A stretch of 44,503 bases of DNA from Solidesulfovibrio aerotolerans. Lineage in GTDB: Bacteria > Desulfobacterota > Desulfovibrionia > Desulfovibrionales > Desulfovibrionaceae. The notes below the pieces were generated by a model, which was given only the letters and a program-made list of their open reading frames with translations, had not been told where the DNA came from and did no database searches. Shown piece after piece: positions 16,345-25,113 of the stretch. Position 1 is the first letter of the stretch; each line of letters starts with the position of its first letter. The stretch is taken from assembly GCF_009856865.1 (NCBI RefSeq), contig NZ_WVUD01000031.1, positions 1 to 44,503 on the forward strand, given 5' to 3'. The position numbers and the translations under genes are program-made.

Positions 16345-18987
16345 ATGACTCTGGCCCAACGACTTGGCTTGGCCAAGACCCCGCTTTTTCTCGTTGATGG
16401 CAGCGCCTACCTGTATCGGGGCTACCACGCCTTCCGGGACATCGCCCGGTCCGACGGTTTCCCCACCAGTGCGCTGTTTATGGTTTTCCGGCTTCTGTTT
16501 AAGTTGCTCAAAGAGCAGCAACCCAGCCATTTGATTTTCTTTCTTGACGGCAAGGGGCCAAATTTCCGCAGTACGATCTATGCCGACTACAAGGCCAACC
16601 GCGAAGCCATGCCCGAACCCCTGGCCCGGCAGATCGAACCCCTGCGCCAGGGGCTGGCCCTGCTCGGCGTGCCGGTCATCGTTCCCGAGGGAGCCGAGGC
16701 CGACGACGGCATCGCCAGTCTGGCCGCCCGGTTTCGCGACCAGATGCCCGTGGTCATCGTTGGCGCGGACAAGGATCTCAAGCAGTGCCTGAGCGAGCAG
16801 GTTGCCCTCTACGATCCCTCGGGCAAGGCCGAACGCCTCACCACCCTGGCCGATTTCACCGCCGACTGCGGCATAACCCCGGCTTCCTGGCCCGATTTGC
16901 AGGCCCTTGTCGGCGATACCAGCGACAACATCCCGGGCATCCCGGGTATCGGTCCCAAAACCGCCTTGGAGCTTTTGCGCCGGCTGCCCACCCTGGAAGC
17001 GGTGCGCGAGGGCCTGGAAACCGTCAAGCCCACGGTGCGCCAAAAAATCGCGCCGGCCCTGGCCGAGCTTTTCACCTACCGCGAACTGACGCGCCTTCGC
17101 ACCGATATCCTGCCCGACACGACCCTGTCAGACGCCGCCCTGACCCCGCCGGACCGCGACGCCCTGCGCGCCTTTCTGGAAGGCTATGAATTTCGCACCC
17201 TGGCCCGGGAGATTCCCGGTAGCCCGCCCGAGGCCGCCCCGAAAAAAGAACCGGCCAAATCGGCCCAGCTCTCTCTTTTCGATGCGCCGGGCACAGCTGC
17301 ATCCGCCCCGGCCGCACCAGCGGCCTCCGCTCCGGTTGCCGCCCAGGCCCCCCCCGCGCCGGTCGCCCTGGCCGACCTCCCGGACGCCGCCGGCCGTGCG
17401 CTCGCCCTGGTGCCGCTGGAAAACGGCTCCAGCCTGTCCTTTGGGCCGGACGAATTTTTTGTCGCCGCCGATCCGCCGGCCCTGGCCGCCTACCTAGCCC
17501 GGGCCAAACGCGTGGCCGTGCCCTCGGTCAAGGCGCTGCTGGCGGCCCATGCCGCCTTTGCCGCCCTGCCGTTGCCCCTGTGGTTCGATCTGGGGCTGGC
17601 CGCCTATCTGCTCAATCCCGAGGCCCGCTCTTATGGCTTTGACCGCTTGCGCGACAGCCTCTTTTCCGATCCGGCCGTGGACGCATCAACTATTTCCCCC
17701 AGCGATTGCGCCCGGGCCGGGGCGCTTTTGGCCGACACCCTGTCCGCCCGCCTGGAGACTGCCGGCCTGACCTCCCTGGTGGCCACCCTGGAACTGCCGC
17801 TCATCCCGGTTCTCCTCGCCATGGAACAGGCCGGTATCGGCATCGACCGCGAGGCCTTTGCCTCTTTTGCCACGGAGGTGGCCGGCAAACTGGCGGTCCT
17901 TGAGGCCGACATCGTCGCCCTGGCCGGCAAGCCGTTTAATCCCCGCTCCAGCCAGCAGCTCGGCGAGATCCTGTATACCGATCTGGGGCTAAAAGCCCAC
18001 GGCAAGACCCCGGGCGGTGCCGCCTCCACCTCCCAGGAAGCCCTGGAACGCCTGGCCGGCCTCCATCCGCTGGTGGACCGCATCCTGGAATTTCGCAAGC
18101 TCGAAAAACTGCGCTCCACCTATCTCGGCCCGCTGCCGACCGTGGCCGACGGGCGCGGGCGCATCCACACGACGTTTAACAACATGGCCACGGCCACCGG
18201 CCGGCTGTCGAGCTCCAACCCCAATCTCCAAAATATCCCCATCCGGGGCGAGTTCGGCCGGCGCATGCGCGACTGCTTTATTGCCGCGCCAGGGAACAAG
18301 CTCGTGGCGGCCGATTATTCCCAGATCGAACTGCGCGTCCTGGCCCACCTGTCCCGGGAGCCGGCCCTGCTTGACGCCTTTGCCAACGGGGCCGACATCC
18401 ACGCCCGCACCGCCGCCCTGCTTTTTGACAAGGAACAGGCAGCGGTGGCCCCGGATGAACGCCGTCAGGCCAAGACCATCAATTTCGGCCTGCTCTACGG
18501 CATGGGACCGCAGAAACTGTCCCGGGATCTCGGCATCAAGCTTGATGTGGCCAAGGCCTTTATCGCCCGCTATTTCGAGCGCCTGCCGGGCCTGTCGGCT
18601 TTTTACGACGGCATCGTGGAATCGGCCAAGGCCCAGGGTTTCGTCACCACCCTGGCCGGCCGGCGGCGGCTTTTGCCCGATATCCGCTCGGCCAACAGCC
18701 AGCTCGCCTCCCAGGCGAGGCGGCAGGCCATCAATACCGTGGTCCAGGGTGGAGCGGCCGACATCATCAAAATGGCCATGCTGGCCGCAGCCGGCGACCC
18801 GGAACTGGCCCGGGGGCAAGCCACGCTCGTCTTACAAATTCACGACGAATTGCTGCTGGAAACACCCGGCGAGACGGCCCAGGCTGCCGGAGAGCGGCTG
18901 GCCGGACTCATGGCCGGCGTCTATCCCCTGGCCGTGCCTCTTGAAGTCGATTGGGGAACCGGCCATACCTGGGGCGAGGCCCACTGA
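16345..18987 (+). CDS. polA: DNA polymerase I
   Basis: This 880-residue enzyme fills gaps and removes RNA primers. The N-terminal 5'-nuclease (about 10-290) shows the EADDGIASL and GADKDLKQ acidic motifs and the helix-hairpin-helix DNIPGIPGIGPKTA. After an Ala/Pro linker, the middle 3'-5' exonuclease-like domain lacks the usual DxE metal-binding motif, so proofreading is probably lost. The C-terminal polymerase has motif A DYSQIELRVLAHLS, motif B RRQAKTINFGLLYGMG and motif C QIHDELLLE. AAAGGAG four bases before the ATG at 16345 sets the start, although the frame is open about 95 bases further upstream. Confidence 0.97.
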   Translation: MTLAQRLGLAKTPLFLVDGSAYLYRGYHAFRDIARSDGFPTSALFMVFRLLFKLLKEQQPSHLIFFLDGKGPNFRSTIYADYKANREAMPEPLARQIEPLRQGLALLGVPVIVPEGAEADDGIASLAARFRDQMPVVIVGADKDLKQCLSEQVALYDPSGKAERLTTLADFTADCGITPASWPDLQALVGDTSDNIPGIPGIGPKTALELLRRLPTLEAVREGLETVKPTVRQKIAPALAELFTYRELTRLRTDILPDTTLSDAALTPPDRDALRAFLEGYEFRTLAREIPGSPPEAAPKKEPAKSAQLSLFDAPGTAASAPAAPAASAPVAAQAPPAPVALADLPDAAGRALALVPLENGSSLSFGPDEFFVAADPPALAAYLARAKRVAVPSVKALLAAHAAFAALPLPLWFDLGLAAYLLNPEARSYGFDRLRDSLFSDPAVDASTISPSDCARAGALLADTLSARLETAGLTSLVATLELPLIPVLLAMEQAGIGIDREAFASFATEVAGKLAVLEADIVALAGKPFNPRSSQQLGEILYTDLGLKAHGKTPGGAASTSQEALERLAGLHPLVDRILEFRKLEKLRSTYLGPLPTVADGRGRIHTTFNNMATATGRLSSSNPNLQNIPIRGEFGRRMRDCFIAAPGNKLVAADYSQIELRVLAHLSREPALLDAFANGADIHARTAALLFDKEQAAVAPDERRQAKTINFGLLYGMGPQKLSRDLGIKLDVAKAFIARYFERLPGLSAFYDGIVESAKAQGFVTTLAGRRRLLPDIRSANSQLASQARRQAINTVVQGGAADIIKMAMLAAAGDPELARGQATLVLQIHDELLLETPGETAQAAGERLAGLMAGVYPLAVPLEVDWGTGHTWGEAH

Positions 18988-19100
18988 AGCCCGGGGCTTT
19001 TCATCGTCGCCAAAGTTCCCTACGATTCGTTTTGCCGCAATCGGCCATCCACCCTCGACGGCTCGCCGCCGCCGACAAGCGCTTACAAGGAACAGACGGC

Positions 19101-19913
19101 ATGCCGCCAACCGGAAAATCCATCCGCGAAGACCTGGCCCGGGCCAAATCCGCCTATGCCAAAAACGACGAACTGCGGGCCGTGCAACTCGTTGCCATGG
19201 CCATGCGATCGTTTCTGTCCGTCAAACTCCCCGGCAGCGAGCGCACGACCATCGAGAGCCTCTTGCGCGAGTGCTTTGGCAACATAAGCAAACTGCCAAG
19301 CGTTAAAAAATACGTTCCCAACGGCATCCCCTACGTCAAAGGCCAGGAACAGAAACTGTCCGCCTTTGCCATGACGCTGGCCAAAAAAATCGAAAGCGAT
19401 CTGGGCAGCGAAGACATCGAGGCCATGCGCCAGCGCAAATTGCGCATCGATCATGCCGTCATCAAAGGGACCAAACTCCTGGCCGAAGGCAATCTGCTGG
19501 AGGCGCAACGCCTCTTCCGGGCTGCTGTTGAAGACTATGTGGACGAAAAAGGTTTGTTCCCGCTCATTGCCTCGCGCCTGATTGAAGCCGGTCAGCCCAA
19601 GGCCGCCTTTGAATATCTCAAACGCGCCCTGGAAGAAGCCCCGGAAAATCCCAGGGTCTATGATTTCATGCTGCTGGCCGCCGGCAAGGGCGAAGAATGG
19701 GCGCTGGCCGAACGGCTGCTCCTGGAAGCCAAGGACCGGGGCGGTGCTTCAGCCCTCCACGACCAGTCCCTGGCCCTTGCCGCCGCCAAACTCGGCCACT
19801 GGGATGTGGCCCAGGCCGCTGCTGCCCAGGCGCTGGCCGCCGATCCGAAGCTGGAAGACGCCAAACGCGTGCTGGCCGCGGCCCGCAAGCATGCGGCGGC
19901 CCAGGCGCAGTGA
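19101..19913 (+). CDS. TPR-like repeat protein, cytoplasmic
   Basis: The 270-residue soluble protein starts at ATG 19101 with AAGGAA nearby. The N-terminal third is helical and basic (SIREDLARAKSAYAKNDELR onward). The C-terminal half has TPR-like helical pairs, such as IKGTKLLAEGNLLEAQRLFR, AGQPKAAFEYLKRALEEAPE and LGHWDVAQAAAAQALAADPK. TPR domains bind partner proteins. No signal peptide, membrane segment or catalytic motif is seen. It follows polA by 113 bases and may be separately transcribed. Confidence 0.75.
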   Translation: MPPTGKSIREDLARAKSAYAKNDELRAVQLVAMAMRSFLSVKLPGSERTTIESLLRECFGNISKLPSVKKYVPNGIPYVKGQEQKLSAFAMTLAKKIESDLGSEDIEAMRQRKLRIDHAVIKGTKLLAEGNLLEAQRLFRAAVEDYVDEKGLFPLIASRLIEAGQPKAAFEYLKRALEEAPENPRVYDFMLLAAGKGEEWALAERLLLEAKDRGGASALHDQSLALAAAKLGHWDVAQAAAAQALAADPKLEDAKRVLAAARKHAAAQAQ

Positions 19914-19956
19914 AAAAATAGAAGTATCTCAGGAATAAAGAACGAGAATGCACCGA

Positions 19957-19982
19957 CGGCCAAAGGGCTGCCCCTTTGGCCG
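19957..19982. terminator. Hairpin between convergent TPR and methyltransferase genes
   Basis: A perfect 11-pair stem (CGGCCAAAGGG with CCCTTTGGCCG) closes a CTGC loop between the two stops. Neither side has a clear T run, so termination is likely but not certain. Confidence 0.55.
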
Positions 19983-20033
19983 CCGGAGGCCTCTTCTGCC
20001 TTCCGCCTTCTGCCTTTTCTTCCCTTCTGGCCG

Positions 20034-20672
20034 CTATTGTGGCTTGCGGGCGGTCATCAAAAAGACGGGGTAGGGTATGATCTGGCCGTTTTTTCCGGTT
20101 TTTTCGATGGTGGCGGCGGTGGCGGCATCGATGCCGGTAAAGCCGATGCCGGCCAGCATATCGGCCAGTTCGATGCGGTCGAAACCGTTGTGGTAGACGC
20201 CGGCCTTGTCCTCATGAAACGCGCCGCTTTCGCTGTCCAGATCGGCCAGGGCCAGATGCGCGCCGGGTTTGGCCGCGGCCCACAAGCGTTTGAGCACGAC
20301 GGCCGGGTCGGGGATATGGTGCAGGGCCATGGCGCTGGCGATGAGGTCGTAGTGGTCGGGCAGGGGGTCGCCGGCGGCCAGATCGGCGGAGAGCATGGCA
20401 ACGTTAGTCAGGCCGGCCCGTTCAATTTTGGTGGCAAGTTCGGCCAGCATGCCGGCAGAGGTGTCAAGCCCCGTGACCTGTTCGGCCTGTGCGGCCAGTT
20501 TCAAGGTGAGCAGGCCGGTGCCGCAGCCGAAATCCAGGGCCAGGGGGATGGGCTGGCGAAACAGGCCGGCAGCGGTCATGGCCGCAGCAATGTCGCGGGC
20601 GAGTTTTTGGCGCATGGGGTTGGCGTCCCAGGCGGCAGCCCGGGCGTCGAAGCGGGCGGTGTCGTCATCCAT
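20034..20672 (-). CDS. SAM-dependent class I methyltransferase
   Basis: The 212-residue product has the Rossmann-like SAM-binding motif LALDFGCGTGLLTLKLA (about 44-60), the acidic LDTSAGML post-I segment and a SAMALHHIPD motif resembling UbiE/Methyltransf_11 proteins. The start is ATG 20672, whose ATGGATGA overlaps the stop of the upstream receiver gene. GGAG lies about 11 bases before it. Substrate is unknown. Overlap with a receiver and a kinase suggests that the three are made together, but a functional link is inference. Confidence 0.87.
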   Translation of the reverse strand: MDDDTARFDARAAAWDANPMRQKLARDIAAAMTAAGLFRQPIPLALDFGCGTGLLTLKLAAQAEQVTGLDTSAGMLAELATKIERAGLTNVAMLSADLAAGDPLPDHYDLIASAMALHHIPDPAVVLKRLWAAAKPGAHLALADLDSESGAFHEDKAGVYHNGFDRIELADMLAGIGFTGIDAATAATIEKTGKNGQIIPYPVFLMTARKPQ

Positions 20673-21084
20673 TACAGCATACTCCTGCGTCGCCGGCAGC
20701 ACGGCCGGCGGCGGTTCGGTCCACGGCGGCTGTGATCTTGGCCAGCAGCTCGTCGATGTCGCAAGGTTTGATGAGATAATCCGCCGCCCCGGCCTCAAGG
20801 CCTTCGCGGACGGCCTCTTGGGAGCCGTGGCCGGTCAGCATGAGCACCGCCAGCCCCGGGGCCTGCTGCTTAAAATGCTGCAACACCGTGATGCCGTCCA
20901 TGTCGGCCATCTTGAAATCGATGACCGCCGCGTCAAAGGCGGCCTGGGCCAAGGCCGCCAGGGCCTCGCCGCCGGACAGGGCCACGGTGACGGTAAGGCC
21001 CCGGCGGCGCAGGCGTTTGGCCAGCACTTCGGTGAATCCCGCTTCGTCGTCAACCAGCAAAAGGCGCAGGGGGGCGGCAGTCAT
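20665..21084 (-). CDS. Single-domain response regulator
   Basis: The 139-residue product is a CheY-like receiver with no output domain. The acidic pair lies in LLLVDDE (about 12-14), the phosphoacceptor Asp in AAVIDFKM (about 56), Thr in MLTGHGS and Lys in YLIKPCD. The extension after about 125 is short. It overlaps the histidine kinase upstream (ATGA) and the methyltransferase downstream, so the kinase is the likely phosphodonor. Confidence 0.93.
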   Translation of the reverse strand: MTAAPLRLLLVDDEAGFTEVLAKRLRRRGLTVTVALSGGEALAALAQAAFDAAVIDFKMADMDGITVLQHFKQQAPGLAVLMLTGHGSQEAVREGLEAGAADYLIKPCDIDELLAKITAAVDRTAAGRAAGDAGVCCNG

Positions 21085-22067
21085 GGCGTCTCCGTGCAGT
21101 CCGGGGCCGGCGTGGCCTGGGCGGCCGCCGGCAATAGAATGTTAAAGATCGCTCCGCCGCCGGCCGGGGAGTGGACCGAGATTTCCCCGCCAAGCTCCCG
21201 CACGATGCCGGCGCAGATGGACAGCCCCAGGCCCGTCCCCTTGCCGGCGGCCTTGGTGGTGAAAAACGGTTCAAACAGCCGCTCCATGACCGCCGGGGAA
21301 ATGCCGGGGCCGGTGTCGGTCACGGTGAGCCCGACTTTGTCGCCGACCCGGCTGGTGGCGATGGCCAGTGCGCCGCCGCCCGGCTCCATGGCGTCTACGG
21401 CGTTGTTGATGCAGTTGAGCAGCACCTGCTGGAGCTGGGAGGCCGGAGCGGCCACCCGGGGAAGGTCCGCAGCCAGCGCGGTGGTCACCTGCACCCTGGC
21501 CGCCTTGGCCCGGGAACCGGACAGGGCGACCAACTGGGTGATCAGGGCGTTTAGATCGGTGTTGCTGCAGGCGTCGTCGGGCTTTCGGGCATAGGTCAGC
21601 AGCAGATGGGTGATTTCCTTGCAGCGCGCCCCCTGGACCCGGATCTGGGTCAGGGCCCGGCGCATCTCGGCCAGATTGTCCGGGGTGGCGAAATCGTCGC
21701 CGTCGAGGATATCCAGCACCCAGCCGGCTTCCTCCATCATGATGGCCACGGGGTTGTTGATTTCGTGGGCGACACCGGCGGCCTGCTCGCCCACCACCGC
21801 CAGCTTGCCCGAGGCCACGACCTGCTGGCGCAGGGCGGCCGCCTCCTGGCACAGGGCGGTCATATGCCGTGTCAGCCGTCGGGTGCGCAGCACGGCCACG
21901 GCCAGGGCGACACAGCCGCCCGCGCCGGCAACGGCCGCCACCGGGGCCAATATCTCGGGGCCAAGCCCCCACACGAGGGCCAGACAGCCGCCAAGGGGGA
22001 TGACGGCCGCTGCCAGCCAGGCTGTGGCGGTTCGCGCCAGGACGGGGTCCGCGCAAGGCTCGTTCAA
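21081..22067 (-). CDS. Membrane-anchored sensor histidine kinase
   Basis: The 328-residue kinase has two closely spaced N-terminal transmembrane helices (about 13-35 and 40-60) and almost no periplasmic domain. A coiled linker leads to the H-box AAGVAHEINNPVAIMMEEAG, then the N-box LNCINNAVDAM, G1 DTGPGI, FEPFFTTK and G2 GTGLGLSI. I prefer the TTG start at 22067, because CGGAGG lies six bases ahead. An in-frame ATG at 22160 would add 31 residues of unlikely sequence. It overlaps the response-regulator gene by ATGA. The signal is probably sensed within the membrane or cytoplasm. Confidence 0.92.
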   Translation of the reverse strand: MNEPCADPVLARTATAWLAAAVIPLGGCLALVWGLGPEILAPVAAVAGAGGCVALAVAVLRTRRLTRHMTALCQEAAALRQQVVASGKLAVVGEQAAGVAHEINNPVAIMMEEAGWVLDILDGDDFATPDNLAEMRRALTQIRVQGARCKEITHLLLTYARKPDDACSNTDLNALITQLVALSGSRAKAARVQVTTALAADLPRVAAPASQLQQVLLNCINNAVDAMEPGGGALAIATSRVGDKVGLTVTDTGPGISPAVMERLFEPFFTTKAAGKGTGLGLSICAGIVRELGGEISVHSPAGGGAIFNILLPAAAQATPAPDCTETP

Positions 22068-22195
22068 GCAAGGCCTCCGGCGAAAGACGGGGGAAACACA
22101 GTGGCGAAACGCATGGAAAAAGCATACGTGTCCGGGAGAGCTTTTACAAGGCGGCAACATTCGATCCTTTAAGCCTGGACCGCACGGGAGGCTTT

Positions 22196-22687
22196 ATGAC
22201 TGAAGGTGTCATCGATCTCATACGGCAGTTGCGCGACTTAAAGGCCCACGAGAAACTGGCCGGATTCTCCGGGTTTGCCCTTGATCTCGGCGACGGCGGA
22301 CCGGCCAAGGACGGCGTGCTCAAAATCGCCGAATTCGTGCGGCCCGACCACTCGGGCTACATCACCCTGACTTTCCAGACCGACCCTGACCCCGAACCGG
22401 CCCGGCGCGAGGCGCTGGGGGCCGTGTTTGACCGCTTCGCCCGCTTTGCCCAGGCGGCCGACGCCGCAACCGGACAGGCCCGATTCGGCCAGGGCTTTGA
22501 ATACCTTATGGTCGTCAGCGGCGGCCTGTCCGATGGCGACACCTGGTATGTGGTGGAATTCGACATCTATTACAAGCAGTTGGCCGGCCGGTTGCAGGCC
22601 CTTGTCGAAGGTTCGGTGCTGCCGGGGCTGTCAGGCGTTATGCCCGTGACCTTTGAGCCGGTGAACTGGTGGGAGGGCGCCGCCTGA
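22196..22687 (+). CDS. Conserved-looking hypothetical soluble protein
   Basis: I do not recognise this 163-residue acidic protein. It has an N-terminal helix (TEGVIDLIRQLRDLKAHEKL), alternating beta segments (GYITLTFQTD, EYLMVVSGG, TWYVVEFDIYY) and a helical C-terminal part ending VNWWEGAA. There is no signal peptide or membrane segment. GGGAGG precedes the ATG at 22196, and codon use matches the neighbours, so it is very likely real. It diverges from the histidine kinase and precedes cdsA by 108 bases. Confidence 0.65.
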   Translation: MTEGVIDLIRQLRDLKAHEKLAGFSGFALDLGDGGPAKDGVLKIAEFVRPDHSGYITLTFQTDPDPEPARREALGAVFDRFARFAQAADAATGQARFGQGFEYLMVVSGGLSDGDTWYVVEFDIYYKQLAGRLQALVEGSVLPGLSGVMPVTFEPVNWWEGAA

Positions 22688-22795
22688 GGCCGCACAAGGC
22701 CCGGTTCGCGGGGCCACCCGCAGGCGTTGCCCTGGCCGGGCAAATGGCCTAAGGAAACGCAGTGCGCCCCGCCAAGGCTGCCAGAAAACCACACT

Positions 22796-23584
22796 ATGCA
22801 AGCCCTATCGCAAAAAAAACGTGTCCTGACCGCCGCTGTCGGTCTGCCGGTCCTGGCTTTGGCCCTGGGCCTTGGCGGCTGGCCGCTGACCATCCTTATC
22901 GGGGCAGCCGCTCTGTGCGGCATGCGCGAATTTTTCGCCCTGGCCGGTCGGCCCGGGCTGGTCCTTGAAGGTGTGGGCTACGGGCTTGGCCTGGCCTGCA
23001 TCGTCTGCGTGCGCCTGGGCTTGTGGCCGGCCGTGGTGGGCCTGCTCGCCGGGGCGCTGTGGCTTGAGCAATTCGCTTTTCTGCGCCGCTTTGCCGCTTT
23101 GGGCGCGCAAGAGCCGCCGCGCGGGCTGCTGGCCGCCGCCATTCTCTATGTGGCCGTGCCACTGGGGCTGCTGACCGTTTTTGCCCCCCTGGAGACGGTT
23201 TTTATCCTGGCCGTGGTCATGGCTGCCGACACCGGGGCCTATTACGGCGGCCATGCCGTGGGCGGGGCCAAAGTCTGGCCGGCGGTGAGTCCGGGTAAAA
23301 CCTGGGCCGGCACCGTCAGCGGACTGGTGGCCGCTGCTGGCGTGGCCGCTTTATTCGCCCTGTTCACGCCACCCGGTGCCGCCGCTTTGGCTTTGGTCGG
23401 CGTCGTGATGGCCCTGGTTTCCCAGTTCGGCGATTTTTTCGAGTCGGCGCTTAAGCGTGTCGCCGGGGTCAAGGACTCCGGCGCGATTCTGCCCGGCCAC
23501 GGCGGCCTGCTCGACCGCGTGGACGGCTTGCTCCCTGCCATTTTGGTATACGCCGTCGGCCGGTCCCTGCTCGGACTGGGTTAA
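22796..23584 (+). CDS. cdsA: Phosphatidate cytidylyltransferase (CDP-diglyceride synthase)
   Basis: CdsA makes CDP-diacylglycerol from phosphatidic acid and CTP, the branch point of phospholipid synthesis. The 262-residue membrane protein has about seven hydrophobic segments. It carries the C-terminal family signature SALKRVAGVKDSGAILPGHG followed by GLLDRVD, with its metal-binding aspartates. The ATG at 22796 lacks a strong ribosome site. An in-frame ATG at 22727 would add 23 residues before the basic QKKR start of the first helix. It leads a tight run with the 504-residue unknown gene, dxr, rseP and tsaB. Confidence 0.93.
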   Translation: MQALSQKKRVLTAAVGLPVLALALGLGGWPLTILIGAAALCGMREFFALAGRPGLVLEGVGYGLGLACIVCVRLGLWPAVVGLLAGALWLEQFAFLRRFAALGAQEPPRGLLAAAILYVAVPLGLLTVFAPLETVFILAVVMAADTGAYYGGHAVGGAKVWPAVSPGKTWAGTVSGLVAAAGVAALFALFTPPGAAALALVGVVMALVSQFGDFFESALKRVAGVKDSGAILPGHGGLLDRVDGLLPAILVYAVGRSLLGLG

Positions 23585-23598
23585 AGGAGCTGCCAGCC

Positions 23599-25113
23599 AT
23601 GGACGATGCATCCCCATTGGACCGGGACGGCCGTTTTGCCGCCTGCCTGGAGCGACTTGAGGAACTCAAAGCCGTCAAAGCCCGCCGGGAAGTGCTGGAA
23701 GAGCGGGTGTTCCTGGAATTTTTGCGGGCCAATCGCGGCCGCATCAACGAGTTTCCTTTGCTTGAAACCGAGCAGCAAAGTCTCATGGACATGCTGCTGC
23801 GCCGGGCCGAGGGCCTGCACCCCGGCCATAGTTTTATCAAAGACCGGTTTTCGGCCTACCTGCTTGAACTCAACCACTACGGCAAGGCCAAGGCCGTGGG
23901 CGACGCCGCGGCCCAGGAAAAACTGGCCAAGCGCCTGGAACGCCAGGAAACCGTCCTGGCCAAGTGCCTGCAAGGCGCGGTCTATGCCTCGAGCCTGATC
24001 AAGGATAATTTCAGCGACGCCGTCATCCGCCATTTCGGCGAGGATTCCCTGGGCAAGATCGAGGAAATCACCGCCACCATGGTCTTTGACGAGCTGTACT
24101 GGCGCGCCTACATCGACCGCTTCATCAAGGAAGAGGTCCGCGGGGCCTACGATGACATCCTGACCGAGCGGCGCTACCGGCTGTTGCGCGAAGGCCAGCT
24201 CCTTATCGTGGTCTATCCCTTCGACGCCGTCCTTTCCAAGCTCAAAGGCACCACCAAGGCCATCTCCAAGACCCGCGTCCAGACCACCTTCGAGGGCACC
24301 GTCGATTCCGGGGAGGGCCGGGCCACGGCCGAAGCCGCCCTGGCGCTTTGTCTGCGGGCCGACCTGGGGGATGGCGACAAGCGCCTGGAACGCGACGAAC
24401 TGCAATTCGCCGCCCAGGTGGCCGCCATGGACCCCTTGATGGGCGAGTATCAGGCCGCCCTGGCCGATGACAGCCCTGAGGCCGAGGCCCAGCGCGAAGC
24501 CCTGGCCGACGCCGTGGTGGCCCTGTGTTTTGGGGCCATGGTGTCGCTGCGGGTGGTGCGCGAAGATTTTTCCCGGGCCTTGCGGGATTTCTCCACCCGG
24601 GAAATCGCCGTCCTCGTCCATGTGGCCGGCTTTTTTGAGGCCAAGCGGCTGGGCAACGTTCTGGAACAGATCATGGAACTCGACTTGGCCCATCTGCTGC
24701 GCGAAAAAGGCGCGGCCGACGCCGCCCGCATCCAGATCAAGTCCGTGCGTGCCCGCCGGGCCGGCAAGGCCGATGTGGACGCCCTGGCTGAAGCCGGGTT
24801 CAATAAAATCCGGCGCAAACAGTTTTTCGAGGACGACCCGGATCAGCCCGAGATGCTGTTGTGGCGGGTCAAAAACGCCGCCGAATTTGAAGAGAAATTG
24901 CGGCTGCTGCAAATCGAGCCGGAACTGACCCGGGCTCTGGCCGGTTTGTGGGAATACGCCGGCTACAAGGTCGAGCTGTATCTGTGCATCAATCTGGCGG
25001 CGCTCGGAAAGGTGGCCACCAACCTCTCCGCCCGCGTTGCCGAAATTCTCGGCCGTTACGGTATTGCCCCGCCCGGGGCCGCCGATCCGGCAAAGGCGCG
25101 ACGCGACGCATGA
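23599..25113 (+). CDS. Large soluble protein of unknown function between cdsA and dxr
   Basis: I do not recognise this 504-residue, mainly helical protein. It is rich in charged residues, has no signal peptide or membrane helix, and shows no nucleotide-binding or protease motif. Notable segments are FSDAVIRHFGEDSLGKIEEI, a central block (about 180-240) with TERRYRLLREGQLLIVVYPF, and a late REIAVLVHVAGFFEAKRLGN region. AAGGAG precedes the start, 14 bases after cdsA. The stop overlaps the dxr ATG as ATGA. The tight coupling to lipid and isoprenoid genes suggests a chromosomal core gene of this lineage rather than an insertion. Confidence 0.75.
   Translation: MDDASPLDRDGRFAACLERLEELKAVKARREVLEERVFLEFLRANRGRINEFPLLETEQQSLMDMLLRRAEGLHPGHSFIKDRFSAYLLELNHYGKAKAVGDAAAQEKLAKRLERQETVLAKCLQGAVYASSLIKDNFSDAVIRHFGEDSLGKIEEITATMVFDELYWRAYIDRFIKEEVRGAYDDILTERRYRLLREGQLLIVVYPFDAVLSKLKGTTKAISKTRVQTTFEGTVDSGEGRATAEAALALCLRADLGDGDKRLERDELQFAAQVAAMDPLMGEYQAALADDSPEAEAQREALADAVVALCFGAMVSLRVVREDFSRALRDFSTREIAVLVHVAGFFEAKRLGNVLEQIMELDLAHLLREKGAADAARIQIKSVRARRAGKADVDALAEAGFNKIRRKQFFEDDPDQPEMLLWRVKNAAEFEEKLRLLQIEPELTRALAGLWEYAGYKVELYLCINLAALGKVATNLSARVAEILGRYGIAPPGAADPAKARRDA

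Noticed and set aside
18970-19000. Short AAGCC/GGCTT hairpin after polA
   Set aside because: It has only five pairs and a three-base loop, too weak to call a terminator despite the following Ts.
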